Positions 6,917 to 16,098 of a DNA stretch of 64,000 bases are shown here, piece after piece. The position numbers and the translations under genes are program-made. Under the pieces are notes generated by a model, which was given only the letters and a program-made list of their open reading frames with translations, made no database searches and had not been told where the DNA came from. The stretch is from Mesorhizobium sp. M1D.F.Ca.ET.043.01.1.1 (GTDB lineage: Bacteria; Pseudomonadota; Alphaproteobacteria; Rhizobiales; Rhizobiaceae). The stretch covers positions 3,472,001 to 3,536,000 of the forward strand of contig NZ_CP034444.1 of NCBI RefSeq assembly GCF_003952385.1, in the 5' to 3' direction. Numbering within the stretch: position 1 is the first letter of the stretch; every line of letters begins with the position of its first letter.

Positions 6917-8944
6917 CTACGCCCTCCTCCGTTCCGGTCCCTCATCCAGCCACGCCAGATCCTCCGGCGACAGCGCGATATCCAGCGCCTTGAGGCTGTC
7001 CTCCAGCTCGTCCAGCGTGCGCGGGCCGATCAGCGGCACTGACGGGAAGGGCTGGGCCAGGACGTAGGCCAGCGCGACATGGATCGGGCTCTTGCCCAGC
7101 CGCTTGGCGAGCTCGATGGCGCGGTCGCGGCGGCCGAAATTCTTTTCCGAATACCAGACCCGCACGAGCTCCTCATTGTCGGTCCGGTCACGCCCGGCGC
7201 GGTCGGTGAAGAAGCCGCGGCCCTGGCTCGACCAGGCGAAGTTGGGCATCTGCCGCGCCGCCAGCCAGGTTTTCCAGGCATCGGTGGACGAGGTGATGCA
7301 GCCCGCCCAGATCGGCTCCAGCATCTCAGCCAGCGAGAAATTGTTGGAGAGGGCGCCGGGCTTCTGCTTGCCGTTCCTTTCGGCATAGGCGATTGCCGCG
7401 TCCATGCGCTCCATCGTCCAGTTGGAGCCGCCGAACAGGCCGCGGATGCGGCCGGCCTTGGCCTCGCGGTCCATGGCGTCGACGAACTCGCCGACCGGCA
7501 CGTCCGGATTGTCGCGATGCATGAAATAGATATCGACATGGTCGGTCTGCAGGCGGTCGAGCGACTGGGCAAGCTGCTTGCCGATGACATCGGGATAGCA
7601 GAGCGGCGAATGCGCGCCCTTGGCGATGATGACCGACTGCTCGCGCACGCCGCGATTCTTAAGCCACTGGCCGAGCAGCGTCTCGGTGTAGCCGGCGCCA
7701 TAGACATAGCCGGTGTCGAACAGATTGCCGCCGCCCTCGAAGAAGGCGTCGAGCAGGATCGCACCGGAAGAGAAGGTGCGGAAATCCTCGAAGCCGAGCG
7801 CCAGCCGCGAGGCTGGGCGCGGCAGGCCCGGAATGGCGCGTTTGCCGATGGCGGTGCCGTTGGTTCGCAGCGGCCGGCCGGCGATGGTGTTGACGCGCTT
7901 AGCCGGCTTTTCGATCTCGTACTCCAGTCCGACCGCTGCCCGCCATCTGTCGAGCACGCGCAGCGTGCCCAGGCTGTCGGCCCAGCCCATGCCCGGCCAG
8001 GCGAATTCCTGGCGGCCGGCCAGGATCGCCTCGCCGGCGGCATCGACCTCGAAGGAATAGAGGTGGCGCGTCTCGTTGACGCTGATCGTCTCGCGCTCGC
8101 CGCCGGTCCGGACCAGCTCGATCCGACCCGGTCCGACATCGCGATTGCCGCCGGCGAACCAGAAGTCCGGCACCTCGATCCGGCCCTTGGTGCCAAGGAT
8201 GCGCAGGACATTGTCCTGGTTGAGCGAAATGCTGCAGGAGACCTCGGCGACGATGCCGCCGGGAAAGTGCAACATTGCCGAGGCCCATTCGTCGACGCCG
8301 GACTGGCCGAGATGGGCGGCGCCGGCGACCTTGTCGGGCTCGAGGAAGGGCTGCCCCGCCGCGGCGCCGGCGATCAGCCTGGCCATCGACACCGGATAGC
8401 CGCCGACATCGAGGATGCCGCCGCCGGCCAGCTCGTTGGCATAGAGCCGGTGCTCCGGCATGAAGCCCGGCATGGCGAAGCCGAAGCTCGACTTGACCAT
8501 GCGCACCTCGCCGATGACGCCCGACTTGATCAGCTCCACCAGCTGCAGCGTCTGCGGGTGCAGCCGGTACATGAAGGCTTCGCCCAGAAACGTGCCGGCC
8601 TTGCGCGCCGCGTGCATCATGGCGTCGGCCTCGAAGGCGGTCAGCGCCAGCGGCTTTTCGCACAGCACATGTTTGCCGGCTTCGGCGGCCTTGATCGCCC
8701 ATTCGGCATGGCCGGGATGCGGGATCGAGATGTAGACGGCGTCGACGCCATCGTCGGCCAGCAGCGCGTCATAGCCGTCGAGGATGCGCGCGCCGGGGAA
8801 AGTCTCGGCAAGACCGGGCTTGCCTGGATTGCGGGCGCCGAGCGCGACCAGCTCGCCGGTGCGCGACTGCGCCACGCCGCCGGCAAAGGACCTTGCGATG
8901 CTGCCGGGTCCAAGAATGCCCCAGCGGATTTTTCCAGATGTCAT
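6917..8944 (-). CDS. Fusion protein: Gfo/Idh/MocA oxidoreductase plus aldo/keto reductase
   Basis: A 675-residue protein joining two enzymes. Residues 1-335 form a Gfo/Idh/MocA NAD(P)-dependent sugar dehydrogenase: Rossmann motif GILGPGSIARSF, the EKP motif at 96-98, and GGGILDVGGYPVSMAR in the catalytic region. Residues from about 345 are an aldo/keto reductase with an intact tetrad context (LFDTGYVYG with Asp and Tyr, IIAKGAH with Lys, YFMHRDN with His). The start with GGAGAA eight bases upstream is preferred over one nine codons earlier. It is the last gene of the ABC sugar operon, 54 bases after the ATPase gene, so it probably oxidises and reduces the imported sugar or a derivative. The substrate is not known. 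Confidence 0.9.
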   Translation of the reverse strand: MTSGKIRWGILGPGSIARSFAGGVAQSRTGELVALGARNPGKPGLAETFPGARILDGYDALLADDGVDAVYISIPHPGHAEWAIKAAEAGKHVLCEKPLALTAFEADAMMHAARKAGTFLGEAFMYRLHPQTLQLVELIKSGVIGEVRMVKSSFGFAMPGFMPEHRLYANELAGGGILDVGGYPVSMARLIAGAAAGQPFLEPDKVAGAAHLGQSGVDEWASAMLHFPGGIVAEVSCSISLNQDNVLRILGTKGRIEVPDFWFAGGNRDVGPGRIELVRTGGERETISVNETRHLYSFEVDAAGEAILAGRQEFAWPGMGWADSLGTLRVLDRWRAAVGLEYEIEKPAKRVNTIAGRPLRTNGTAIGKRAIPGLPRPASRLALGFEDFRTFSSGAILLDAFFEGGGNLFDTGYVYGAGYTETLLGQWLKNRGVREQSVIIAKGAHSPLCYPDVIGKQLAQSLDRLQTDHVDIYFMHRDNPDVPVGEFVDAMDREAKAGRIRGLFGGSNWTMERMDAAIAYAERNGKQKPGALSNNFSLAEMLEPIWAGCITSSTDAWKTWLAARQMPNFAWSSQGRGFFTDRAGRDRTDNEELVRVWYSEKNFGRRDRAIELAKRLGKSPIHVALAYVLAQPFPSVPLIGPRTLDELEDSLKALDIALSPEDLAWLDEGPERRRA

Positions 8945-8998
8945 GTCGAATTCTCCATGGGTCGCCGCCACGCCTTCGCAAGCGGGCGGAAAAGGAAG

Positions 8999-10084
8999 TC
9001 AGCGGATCCTCGCGCCTGTCTTGTCGAAGAGCAGCGAGCGCTCGGCCTTGATCGCGACGGTGAAATGTTCGCTGCTGGCGCGCTGGCGGGCGGCCTCGCG
9101 CTCGATGATCAGCTCCTCGGGTCCGGCATCGGCATAGACATAGCTCACCGAGCCCAGATGCTCGGCGACGTCGGCCTTGACCGGGATGTCGCAATCGCCC
9201 TCGCCGGCCTCGAAGAAATGCTCCGGCCTGACGCCGAGCACGACGTCGGCGCCGATCGCGGGCATGGCCTTGCACAGCGGCTTGCGCAGCCTGGCGCCGC
9301 CGTGATTGACGAGCTCGATGATTGCTGCGCTGTTGGACGTCTCGACGACCTTCGCCGCGATGAAATTCATCTTCGGCGAGCCGATGAAGCCGGCGACAAA
9401 GCGGTTGGCCGGATCGTCATAGAGGTCGAGCGGGGCGCCGATCTGCTCGACATTGCCGCCTTTGAGCACGACGATGCGGTCGGCCAGCGTCATCGCCTCG
9501 GTCTGGTCGTGCGTCACATAGATCATGGTGACGCCGAGCTCCTTGTGCAGGCGCGAGATCTCGACCCGCATCTGCACCCTCAGCTCGGCGTCGAGATTCG
9601 AGAGCGGCTCGTCGAAGAGAAAAACCTGCGGCTCTCGCACGATGGCGCGGCCGATGGCGACGCGCTGGCGCTGGCCGCCGGAGAGTTGCTTCGGCCGCCG
9701 CTGCATCAATTCGTCGATGCGGAGGATCTCGGCGGCGCGCTTCACGCGCCGTTCGGTGTCGGCTTTCGGGTTGCCGTTCATGCGCAGCCCGAAGGAGAGG
9801 TTCTGCTCCACCGTCATGTGCGGATAGAGAGCGTAGGACTGGAACACCATGGCGATGCCGCGGTCGGCCGCCTCGACGTCGTTCACCAGCTTGCCGCCGA
9901 TGGCGATCTCGCCGCCGCTGATGTCCTCCAGTCCGGCGATCATGCGCAGAAGCGTGGACTTGCCGCAGCCGGACGGACCGACAAAGACGACGAACTCGCC
10001 GTCGGCGACGTCGATGTCGGCGCCGTGGACGACCTCGAAGTTGCCGAAGTGCTTGACGACGTTGCTAAGTGTGACCGCTGCCAT
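8999..10084 (-). CDS. Sugar ABC transporter ATP-binding protein (MsmK/UgpC type)
   Basis: A 361-residue ATPase with Walker [10 protein letters not shown] (36-44), signature LSGGQ (134-138), Walker B VFLFDEP (Asp158, Glu159) and the switch His in VTHDQTEAM. The C-terminal third is the TOBE/OB regulatory region typical of CUT1 carbohydrate importers, which use a homodimer of one such ATPase. The gene follows the second permease by 12 bases and is followed by the fusion oxidoreductase. It powers uptake of the sugar bound by the periplasmic protein encoded at the head of the operon. Confidence 0.95.
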   Translation of the reverse strand: MAAVTLSNVVKHFGNFEVVHGADIDVADGEFVVFVGPSGCGKSTLLRMIAGLEDISGGEIAIGGKLVNDVEAADRGIAMVFQSYALYPHMTVEQNLSFGLRMNGNPKADTERRVKRAAEILRIDELMQRRPKQLSGGQRQRVAIGRAIVREPQVFLFDEPLSNLDAELRVQMRVEISRLHKELGVTMIYVTHDQTEAMTLADRIVVLKGGNVEQIGAPLDLYDDPANRFVAGFIGSPKMNFIAAKVVETSNSAAIIELVNHGGARLRKPLCKAMPAIGADVVLGVRPEHFFEAGEGDCDIPVKADVAEHLGSVSYVYADAGPEELIIEREAARQRASSEHFTVAIKAERSLLFDKTGARIR

Positions 10085-10096
10085 CTCGCTCCTGTC

Positions 10097-10933
10097 CTAT
10101 TTGACCGCGCCGGCGGCGATGCCGGCGATGAAATGACGCTGCAAGAGCACGAACACGATGAGCATCGGCACGGTCAGCATCACCGCGCCGGCCATGATGC
10201 CGCCCCACGAGACCTTGGTCAGGCCGATCAGCGTGCCGAGCGCCACCGGCGCCGTCATCGCGCCGGGCTGGCTGTTGATCAAAAGCGGCCAGAGATAGTT
10301 GTTCCAGGACGCGAGGAAGAGGATGATGGCCAAGGCCGCCAGCATCGGGCGCGCCAGAGGCAGCGCGACGAACAGGAAGATGCGCCATTCCTTGACGCCC
10401 TCGACCCTTGCGGCGTCGAACAGCTCGGCCGGCATCATCGAAAAGGCCTGGCGCATGAAGAGCACGCCGAGCGAATTGAACAGCGGCGGCACGATCAGCG
10501 CGATCCAGGTGTTGGCGAGCTGGAAGTCGCGCGCCACCATGATGAATTGCGGGATCAGCACCACGGCATAGGGCAGCGTGATGGTGCCGAGGATGATCGC
10601 CACGACGATACCCTTGCCGAGGAACTCGTAGCGCGCCAGCGCCCAGCCGGCCATCGAGGTGAGCAGCACCGAGAGGAAGGTGTAGGTCACCGCCACCGAG
10701 ACCGAGATGCCGATGGCGCCAATGAAATTGGTGTCGCGCTGCAGATTGTTGACGTTCTCGAGGAAATTGTCGTGCGGCAGAAGCTCGATGCTGGGGCTGA
10801 AGATGCCGTTGTCGGGCATGGTGGAGAACACCACCATCATCCACAGCGGAAACAGCCAAACCAGCGCCAGCGGCGTCAGGACAAGATGCAGCAGGATGCT
10901 GCGGCCGAGGCGTCTTTGGGAGCGCGAGGTCAT
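10097..10933 (-). CDS. Carbohydrate ABC transporter permease (MalG/UgpE type)
   Basis: A 278-residue inner-membrane protein with about six hydrophobic segments. It carries the cytoplasmic EAA loop contacting the ATPase (ELFDAARVEGVKEWRIFLFV, about residues 181-200), as in MalG-like permeases of CUT1 importers. Its ATG overlaps the stop of the upstream permease gene by 4 bases, so the two permeases are translationally coupled and presumably form the heterodimeric channel. Confidence 0.93.
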   Translation of the reverse strand: MTSRSQRRLGRSILLHLVLTPLALVWLFPLWMMVVFSTMPDNGIFSPSIELLPHDNFLENVNNLQRDTNFIGAIGISVSVAVTYTFLSVLLTSMAGWALARYEFLGKGIVVAIILGTITLPYAVVLIPQFIMVARDFQLANTWIALIVPPLFNSLGVLFMRQAFSMMPAELFDAARVEGVKEWRIFLFVALPLARPMLAALAIILFLASWNNYLWPLLINSQPGAMTAPVALGTLIGLTKVSWGGIMAGAVMLTVPMLIVFVLLQRHFIAGIAAGAVK

Positions 10934-11790
10934 TTCGGCTCTCTCGTCAGCCAGAGCTGCACCAGGGTGATGGCGATGGCGAGGCCCGCCATGGTGTAGG
11001 CGACGGCCGAGGCATAGCCGAAGTTGAGCGAGCGGAAGCCCTGCCGGTAGAGCAAGAGGCCAAGCGTCTCGGTGCCGCCGCCCGGGCCGCCGCGCTCGGT
11101 GATCAGGAACGGCTCGGTGAAGAGCTGCATGGTGCCGATGATCGACAGCACGGCGCAGAAGACGATGACCGGCTTCAACAGCGGCAAGGTGATGTGGAAG
11201 AACTGCCTAACCTTGCTGACGCGGTCGAGCGTCGCCGCCTCGTAGACGTCGTCGGGAATCGACTGCAAGCCGGCAAGGATGATGATGGCATTGTAGCCGG
11301 CCCAGCGCCAGGTCACCGCGATCATGATCAGCGCCATGGCCGGCGTGACGTTGGAGAACCAGTCGATCTTGGGCAGGCCGACGCCGTTCAGGAGCTTGTT
11401 GATGATGCCGAAATCGAGGCTGAACATCAGCCGGAACACCGCCGAATAGGCTACCTCGCCGACCACGACCGGGGCGAAGAACGCGAAGCGGTAGAGACCG
11501 CGCGCCTTGAGCAGCGGCGAATTCAAAAGCACCGCCATCACGATCGCCAGCGAGATCATGACCGGCACCTGGATGACGAGGATGAGCAGCGTGTTCTTCA
11601 GCGCGTTGAAGAAGGCGGGGTCGCCGATCAGGCGGCCCCAGTTGAAGGTCGGCGCGAAGCGCCACGGCACGGTGCGTGTCGCCTGGAAGGAGATCAGGAA
11701 CGAGCTGATGATCGGCCAGATCCAGAAGATGGCGAAGATCAGCAGATAGGGCGTGAGGAAGCGATACGCGGTGGCGTTGCGGTAGCGCAT
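10930..11790 (-). CDS. Carbohydrate ABC transporter permease (MalF/UgpA type)
   Basis: A 286-residue membrane permease with six or so hydrophobic stretches and an EAA loop (DVYEAATLDRVSKVRQFFHI). The frame is open upstream to 11916, but that stretch is repeat A2. The ATG chosen has a perfect AGGAGG about 6 bases upstream and starts just before the first membrane segment (YLLIFAIFWIWPIISSFLIS). It is the first permease of the operon and lies 177 bases downstream of the binding-protein gene, with the A2 repeat in the gap. Confidence 0.93.
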   Translation of the reverse strand: MRYRNATAYRFLTPYLLIFAIFWIWPIISSFLISFQATRTVPWRFAPTFNWGRLIGDPAFFNALKNTLLILVIQVPVMISLAIVMAVLLNSPLLKARGLYRFAFFAPVVVGEVAYSAVFRLMFSLDFGIINKLLNGVGLPKIDWFSNVTPAMALIMIAVTWRWAGYNAIIILAGLQSIPDDVYEAATLDRVSKVRQFFHITLPLLKPVIVFCAVLSIIGTMQLFTEPFLITERGGPGGGTETLGLLLYRQGFRSLNFGYASAVAYTMAGLAIAITLVQLWLTREPK

Positions 11791-11814
11791 CGTGTTCCTC
11801 CTTCCTCTGTCTTT

Positions 11815-11959
11815 CCCTTCTCCCCTTGTGGGAGAAGGTGGATTGGCGCGCAGCGCCAAGACGGATGAGGGGTGGGTGACGGATCGCCGTCGTTGCCAAG
11901 CTGGAGCACCCCTCATCCGGCCGCTTCGCGGCCACCTTCTCCCACAAGGGGAGAAGGGG
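11815..11959. repeat. Family A palindromic repeat, copy A2, inside the ABC operon
   Basis: The copy has the same outer hairpins (CCTTCTCCC-CTTGT-GGGAGAAGG) and GATGAGGGGTG / CACCCCTCATC arms as the other A copies. Its inner hairpins are different: TTGGCGC-GCA-GCGCCAA on the left and GGCCGC-TTC-GCGGCC on the right, and the centre also differs. It fills the gap between the binding-protein and first permease genes, a position where a stable hairpin could protect the upstream message or reduce downstream expression. Confidence 0.9.
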
Positions 11960-11967
11960 CTGATCGC

Positions 11968-13236
11968 CTACTTGACCGGCAGGCCGGTCGCCGCGGCGAT
12001 CTGGCTGGCGGCGTCGTCGAGCGCGGCCTTGGCGTCCGCGTAGCCGCCGGCCAGATACTTGGTCTGCACGGCGCGCACGATGATCTCGGCGTCGCTCTGG
12101 AACGGCGTGCCGCGGCTCGGGACGACCTTGGGCAAGGTGGCAAGGATGTCCTTCCACACCGCCTGGTCGCCCCAATAGGGCTGGCCCTGCGCGACGTAGG
12201 GATCCTCGAGCGCCGAGATCAGCGACGGCACCAGGCCGAAATCCTTCAGCATGGTGATCTGGCCCTCATTGGTCTCCAGCGTGTATTTGAGATACGCGTA
12301 GGCCGCTTCCTTGTTCTTCGAGGCCGCGGTGATGGCCAGGGAGGAGCCGCCGAGATTGGCGGCGCGCGGGCCGTCGGCGGTCAGGCTCGGCATCAGATAG
12401 ACGCCCCATTTGCCGTTTTCCTTCGGCGATTCGGTGCGGATCGTGCCCTCATACCAGCCGCCATAGACCTGGGTGGCGACGGCGCCGGCGGTGTTGTTGG
12501 TGATCTTGGTCGACCAGTCGGCCGAAGTGACGATGCCGGCGTCCTTCATCTCCTTGACCTTGGTCATGGCGTCGACGCATTTCGGCTGGTTGACCGTGAT
12601 CGACTGGCCGTCCTCGGCGAAATAGGCGCAGCCCTGTTCGTTCGAGATCATGCGGAAGAATTCGGTGTCGCCGTTGAAATCGGCATTGGTCATCGAGACG
12701 CCTGGATTGGCGGCCTGGATCTTCTTGCCGGCGGCGATGAAATCGTCCCAGGTCTTGATCGAGGCCGGATCGACGCCGGCCTTCTCGTAGAAGTCGCGGC
12801 GATAGAAGACGGCGACCGGGCCGGAATCCCAGGGCATGGCATAGGCCTTGTCGCCGACCTCGAGCTCGGTGCGCTTGAAGTCGGGGAATTTCTTCTGGTC
12901 GTCCGCCGTGTAGCCCAGCGTGTGCAGGTCGACGAAGCAGTCAGGGAACTGGCTCCAGTAGTTCTCGGCCTCGCCGTTCTCGATCGAGACGATGTCCGGC
13001 AGGCCGACGCCGCCGGCGGCGCAGCCGGCGATCGACTTGTCATAGGTCGGCTGGTTGCCGAGGTCCTGAACCGTGACCTTGATATCGGGGTATTTCTTGT
13101 TGAAGCCCTCGATCGTCGACTTCAGCGACGAAGCGGCGATGTTCCAGCTCCAGATCGTCAGTTCGCCGGATTGCGCCAAGGCCGGGCCGGAGCCCAGGGC
13201 AAGCAAAAGCGTGGCGCAGGTCAGTGTGGTGCGCAT
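11968..13236 (-). CDS. Sugar ABC transporter periplasmic binding protein
   Basis: A 422-residue extracellular solute-binding protein of the family 1 (MalE-like) type. The N-terminus is a Sec signal peptide with likely cleavage after GPALA at residue 21. The mature start GELTIWSWN and the following fold are typical of carbohydrate-binding proteins of CUT1 importers. A GGGAGGA site precedes the ATG. It is the first gene of the operon and is divergent from an AraC regulator. The sugar cannot be named; the terminal Gfo/Idh-AKR enzyme suggests a sugar or polyol that is oxidised after uptake. Confidence 0.93.
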   Translation of the reverse strand: MRTTLTCATLLLALGSGPALAQSGELTIWSWNIAASSLKSTIEGFNKKYPDIKVTVQDLGNQPTYDKSIAGCAAGGVGLPDIVSIENGEAENYWSQFPDCFVDLHTLGYTADDQKKFPDFKRTELEVGDKAYAMPWDSGPVAVFYRRDFYEKAGVDPASIKTWDDFIAAGKKIQAANPGVSMTNADFNGDTEFFRMISNEQGCAYFAEDGQSITVNQPKCVDAMTKVKEMKDAGIVTSADWSTKITNNTAGAVATQVYGGWYEGTIRTESPKENGKWGVYLMPSLTADGPRAANLGGSSLAITAASKNKEAAYAYLKYTLETNEGQITMLKDFGLVPSLISALEDPYVAQGQPYWGDQAVWKDILATLPKVVPSRGTPFQSDAEIIVRAVQTKYLAGGYADAKAALDDAASQIAAATGLPVK

Positions 13237-13342
13237 TGAAATCCTCCCATTTCGTTTGCTCTCTCACCGTGAGCATGGCTAGAATATGCGGCGCGGAAGG
13301 CTTGTCCCCGACAAAGGGAATAAGAAGTTGGCGGAAAGTAAG

Positions 13343-14206
13343 ATGCCGGAGCGTCCGTTCTACCAGCCAGGCGCGGGCGTCGAAGGCCTGCCTTTCGCCA
13401 TGCAGATGTTCCACAACCACCCGCTGGTGATGCTGAAGCCGCATTGGCACGCTCAGGTGGAAGTGAATTTCATCGTGCGCGGCAGCGTGCATTACCGCAT
13501 GGCCGAGCATGAGATCTCGCTGTCGGCCGGCGAGATGTGCCTGTTCTGGGGCGGGCTGCCGCACCAGATGGACGATCTCTCCGACGACGCGATCTATGCC
13601 GGCGCGCATCTGCCGCTGGTGCATTTCTTCAGGCTGCATCTGCCGGCCGATGTCCGGCACCGGCTGATGACCGGCGCGACACTGGTGACGAATGCCACCG
13701 ACCAGTCCGACAACGACAATTTCAAGCGCTGGAACGAGTATGCGCGCTCGGGCGATGCGGCCAAGGCCGAACACGCCGTCAACGAGCTGCTGCTGAGACT
13801 CGAGCGGGTGCGTTTCGAGCCCTACCGGCTGGTGCCGGAAACGGCAATCGGACACGGCGCCGGCAGCCCCTTCGACCAGCAGTCCTCGCGCAATGTCGGG
13901 CGGATGTGCGATTTCATCGCCGAGAATTTCCTCTACGACATCGACTGCGTGAACATCGCCTCAGCGGCCGACATCCATCCGAAATACGCCATGAGCCTGT
14001 TCAAGAAATCGACCGGCATGACGCTCAACGAATATGTCAATCTCTTGCGGTTGAGCTACGCGCAGGCGCTTCTCATGCATGAGGGCGCCAATGTGCTGAA
14101 GGTGGCCATGGACTCGGGCTTCGGCTCGCTCAGCGCCTTCAACAAGTCCTTCCGCAAGCTTGCCGGCATGTCGCCCTCCGATTTCCGCCGGGCGGGCGTG
14201 CGTTAA
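13343..14206 (+). CDS. AraC family transcriptional regulator with N-terminal cupin
   Basis: A 287-residue regulator from this start. The N-terminal half is a cupin sensor (HWHAQVEVNFIVRGSVHYRM, SAGEMCLFWGGLPHQM). The C-terminal 100 residues hold two helix-turn-helix motifs (VNIASAADIHPKYAMSLFKK and LKVAMDSGFGSLSAFNKSFR). An ATG 19 codons upstream at 13286 is possible, but this one has a better ribosome site (GGAAAG). It is divergent from the sugar operon, so it is likely its activator. Its TAA stop overlaps the stop of the convergent histidine kinase gene. Confidence 0.92.
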   Translation: MPERPFYQPGAGVEGLPFAMQMFHNHPLVMLKPHWHAQVEVNFIVRGSVHYRMAEHEISLSAGEMCLFWGGLPHQMDDLSDDAIYAGAHLPLVHFFRLHLPADVRHRLMTGATLVTNATDQSDNDNFKRWNEYARSGDAAKAEHAVNELLLRLERVRFEPYRLVPETAIGHGAGSPFDQQSSRNVGRMCDFIAENFLYDIDCVNIASAADIHPKYAMSLFKKSTGMTLNEYVNLLRLSYAQALLMHEGANVLKVAMDSGFGSLSAFNKSFRKLAGMSPSDFRRAGVR

Positions 14207-15582
14207 CCTGCCGGCGGACGCACGGCCGGAAAGCTTGCGACCACGGCGAGCCCTGGATTGTTGTCCTCCAGCGTGATGGTGGCGCCATGCAGGTCGGCCA
14301 CCGCCTTGACGAGGCTGAGGCCCAGGCCGCTGCCAGGCGTCGTGCGGCTGGAATCCAGCCGGTAGAGCCGCTGGAAAACTTTTTCGCGCTCCTCCGCCGG
14401 GATGCCGGGACCGTTGTCGCCTACATGGACCAGGATTCGGTCGTCCTGCCCGGTCACCGCCAGCTCGATCGCCGTGCCCGGCGGGCCGTGCCTGAGCGCG
14501 TTCTCGACCAGATTGGCGAGCATCTGCATCAGCAGGTCACGATCGCCGTGGATATACCATTTGGTGTCCGGAACGAGTTTTGTGGACAAGGACTTCCCGT
14601 CATCCTCCGCCACATCGGCATAGACCTCGCCGATGGTGCCGACGACGCTGCCGACGTCGAGATCGACGAAGCGCGCCTTGCGCGCGCCGGCCTCGATCTG
14701 GGCGATGCGCAGCAGCGCGTCGAAGGTCTCGTTGATCTGCCGGCTTTCGGCGCGGGCGTCCGACAGCTCGGCCGCGACTTCCTCGCCTGCAGCCGTCTTG
14801 TCGGCGGCCTGCTCCAGGATCATCTGCAGCCGGTTGAGCGGCGTCTTGAGGTCATGCGCGATGTTGGCGCTGACCTCGCGCATGCCCTCGACCAGCGCGG
14901 ACAGCCGGTCTAGCGCGGCGTTGACCTGGGCGGAGACGGCGTCGATGTCGTCACTATTGCCGATCAGCGGGATGCGCGCGTCGAGCCGCCCGTGCGAGAC
15001 GTCGACCATGGTGGCGGCGATGCCGTCGAGCCGCCGCTGGACACGCGAGGCGAGCAAGGCGCCGCCGGCAATCGCGAGCCCGGTGATGAACAGCGTGCCC
15101 CAGCCGAAGCTCATCAGCACGATGGTCTCCAGCTCGTCGGTCTCGGCCAGCGAGAAGGCGACGGTGAGGCTGTTGCCGCCGACCTCGCCCGTATAGGCGC
15201 GATACATCGTGTCGGGCGGCACCCCCGGCAATCTGGCGGCAAACATGGAAAAACCGTCGGGCAGGCCTGAAGCGGTGAAATTTCCGGCCAGATGGTTGCC
15301 GTCGGCGTCGCTCAGCGAGAAAAGCTGGTCCTTGTCGGGGCTGAGGTCGGCGTTGTTGTTGACCGAGGCGACAAGGTCCTCCTTCTCGTTCCCGGCATAG
15401 GTCAGGGCCACGACCGTATAGGTCTCCCTGATCGATTGATCGAGCCGTCTCGCCAAATCGGCGCTCATCAGCTGGTAGACGACAGCGCCGGACAGGATGA
15501 AGGCAAGCACGAACAGGAAGGCAAAGGTCAGCGCCAGCCGGAACGGCGTGCTGCGCAGCAGGCTGACGCGTGTTTCTTTCAT
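14203..15582 (-). CDS. Sensor histidine kinase
   Basis: A 459-residue membrane kinase: membrane segment 1 at about residues 14-36, a periplasmic sensor of some 115 residues, membrane segment 2 at about 155-178, HAMP linker to about 230, phosphoacceptor His243 in NIAHDLKTPLNRL, and a C-terminal ATPase domain with GDNGPGIP and GSGLGLSLVKAV. It resembles OmpR-partner kinases of the QseC/TctE kind; the signal is unknown. The matching regulator is encoded on the same strand at 16099, with a DUF1232 gene between. The gene ends tail to tail with the AraC gene, and the stops share the palindrome TTAA. Confidence 0.92.
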   Translation of the reverse strand: MKETRVSLLRSTPFRLALTFAFLFVLAFILSGAVVYQLMSADLARRLDQSIRETYTVVALTYAGNEKEDLVASVNNNADLSPDKDQLFSLSDADGNHLAGNFTASGLPDGFSMFAARLPGVPPDTMYRAYTGEVGGNSLTVAFSLAETDELETIVLMSFGWGTLFITGLAIAGGALLASRVQRRLDGIAATMVDVSHGRLDARIPLIGNSDDIDAVSAQVNAALDRLSALVEGMREVSANIAHDLKTPLNRLQMILEQAADKTAAGEEVAAELSDARAESRQINETFDALLRIAQIEAGARKARFVDLDVGSVVGTIGEVYADVAEDDGKSLSTKLVPDTKWYIHGDRDLLMQMLANLVENALRHGPPGTAIELAVTGQDDRILVHVGDNGPGIPAEEREKVFQRLYRLDSSRTTPGSGLGLSLVKAVADLHGATITLEDNNPGLAVVASFPAVRPPAG

Positions 15583-15604
15583 CGCTCAAACTATTTGTTC
15601 TTAC

Positions 15605-15649
15605 GCAATTCCGAACGGAAAACCGTTACACACTTTTCCTGGAATTGCT
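15605..15649. repeat. Family D palindromic repeat, copy D1
   Basis: The sequence reads GCAATTCCGAACGGAAAACC ... CTTTTCCTGGAATTGC, with inverted GCAATTCC / GGAATTGC ends. It lies between the DUF1232 gene and the kinase gene. Other copies are at 20741, 26096, 31755, 34626, 40393 and (degenerate) 61011. Confidence 0.85.
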
Positions 15650-16024
15650 TTAGACGGACTTCGGCCAGAACAACCACAGCAAGGCCAGTGCCGCCAATAT
15701 CCAAACCGCGATCATGAAGATCAGCCCCGCCTTGCTGACCGGCTTGGCGCGGCGCGTGGCTTCGTCGCGGAATTCCTGCATAAGACCGGCAGGGACCAGC
15801 TTCACCGCCAGCATGATGCCGAGCGGGACGATCAAAAGGTCATCCAGATAGCCGAAGACCGGGATGAAATCCGGAACGAGGTCGATGGGGCTGAGGGCAT
15901 AGGCCGCGACCGCACCGGCAACGGCCTTCGCATACCAGGGAACGCGAGGATCGCGGGCAGCGAGCCACAACGCCACCACGTCGCGCTTGATGCCGCGCGC
16001 CCATCGCTTTGCAGTGTCCAGCAT
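15650..16024 (-). CDS. DUF1232 (YkvA-like) small membrane protein
   Basis: A 124-residue protein with the DUF1232 signature: RDPRVPWYAKAVAGAVAAYA followed by LSPIDLVPDFIPVFGYLDDL, then a hydrophobic C-terminal anchor (AVWILAALALLWLFW). The ATG is chosen because AGGCGG lies 7 bases upstream; an alternative ATG two codons earlier would be too close to it. The family's molecular role is not established. The gene sits between a response regulator and its kinase on the same strand, 74 bases after the regulator stop, so it may be part of that operon. Confidence 0.88.
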   Translation of the reverse strand: MLDTAKRWARGIKRDVVALWLAARDPRVPWYAKAVAGAVAAYALSPIDLVPDFIPVFGYLDDLLIVPLGIMLAVKLVPAGLMQEFRDEATRRAKPVSKAGLIFMIAVWILAALALLWLFWPKSV

Positions 16025-16098
16025 CGACATGCCGCCTATATACGGGCAGCTTGTCGGAGGCGCGAGATACGATCGAGCCTGGATCGTCAACCCTGGGG

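Noticed and set aside
7079..10999. A 1306-codon open frame on the plus strand
   Set aside because: It lies antisense to the fusion oxidoreductase, ATPase and permease genes, which have clear domain motifs. Its translation is His/Asp/Arg-rich low-complexity sequence, as expected for an opposite-strand shadow in GC-rich DNA.
11791..11916. N-terminal extension of the first permease
   Set aside because: The codons lie in repeat A2; a strong AGGAGG precedes the internal ATG.
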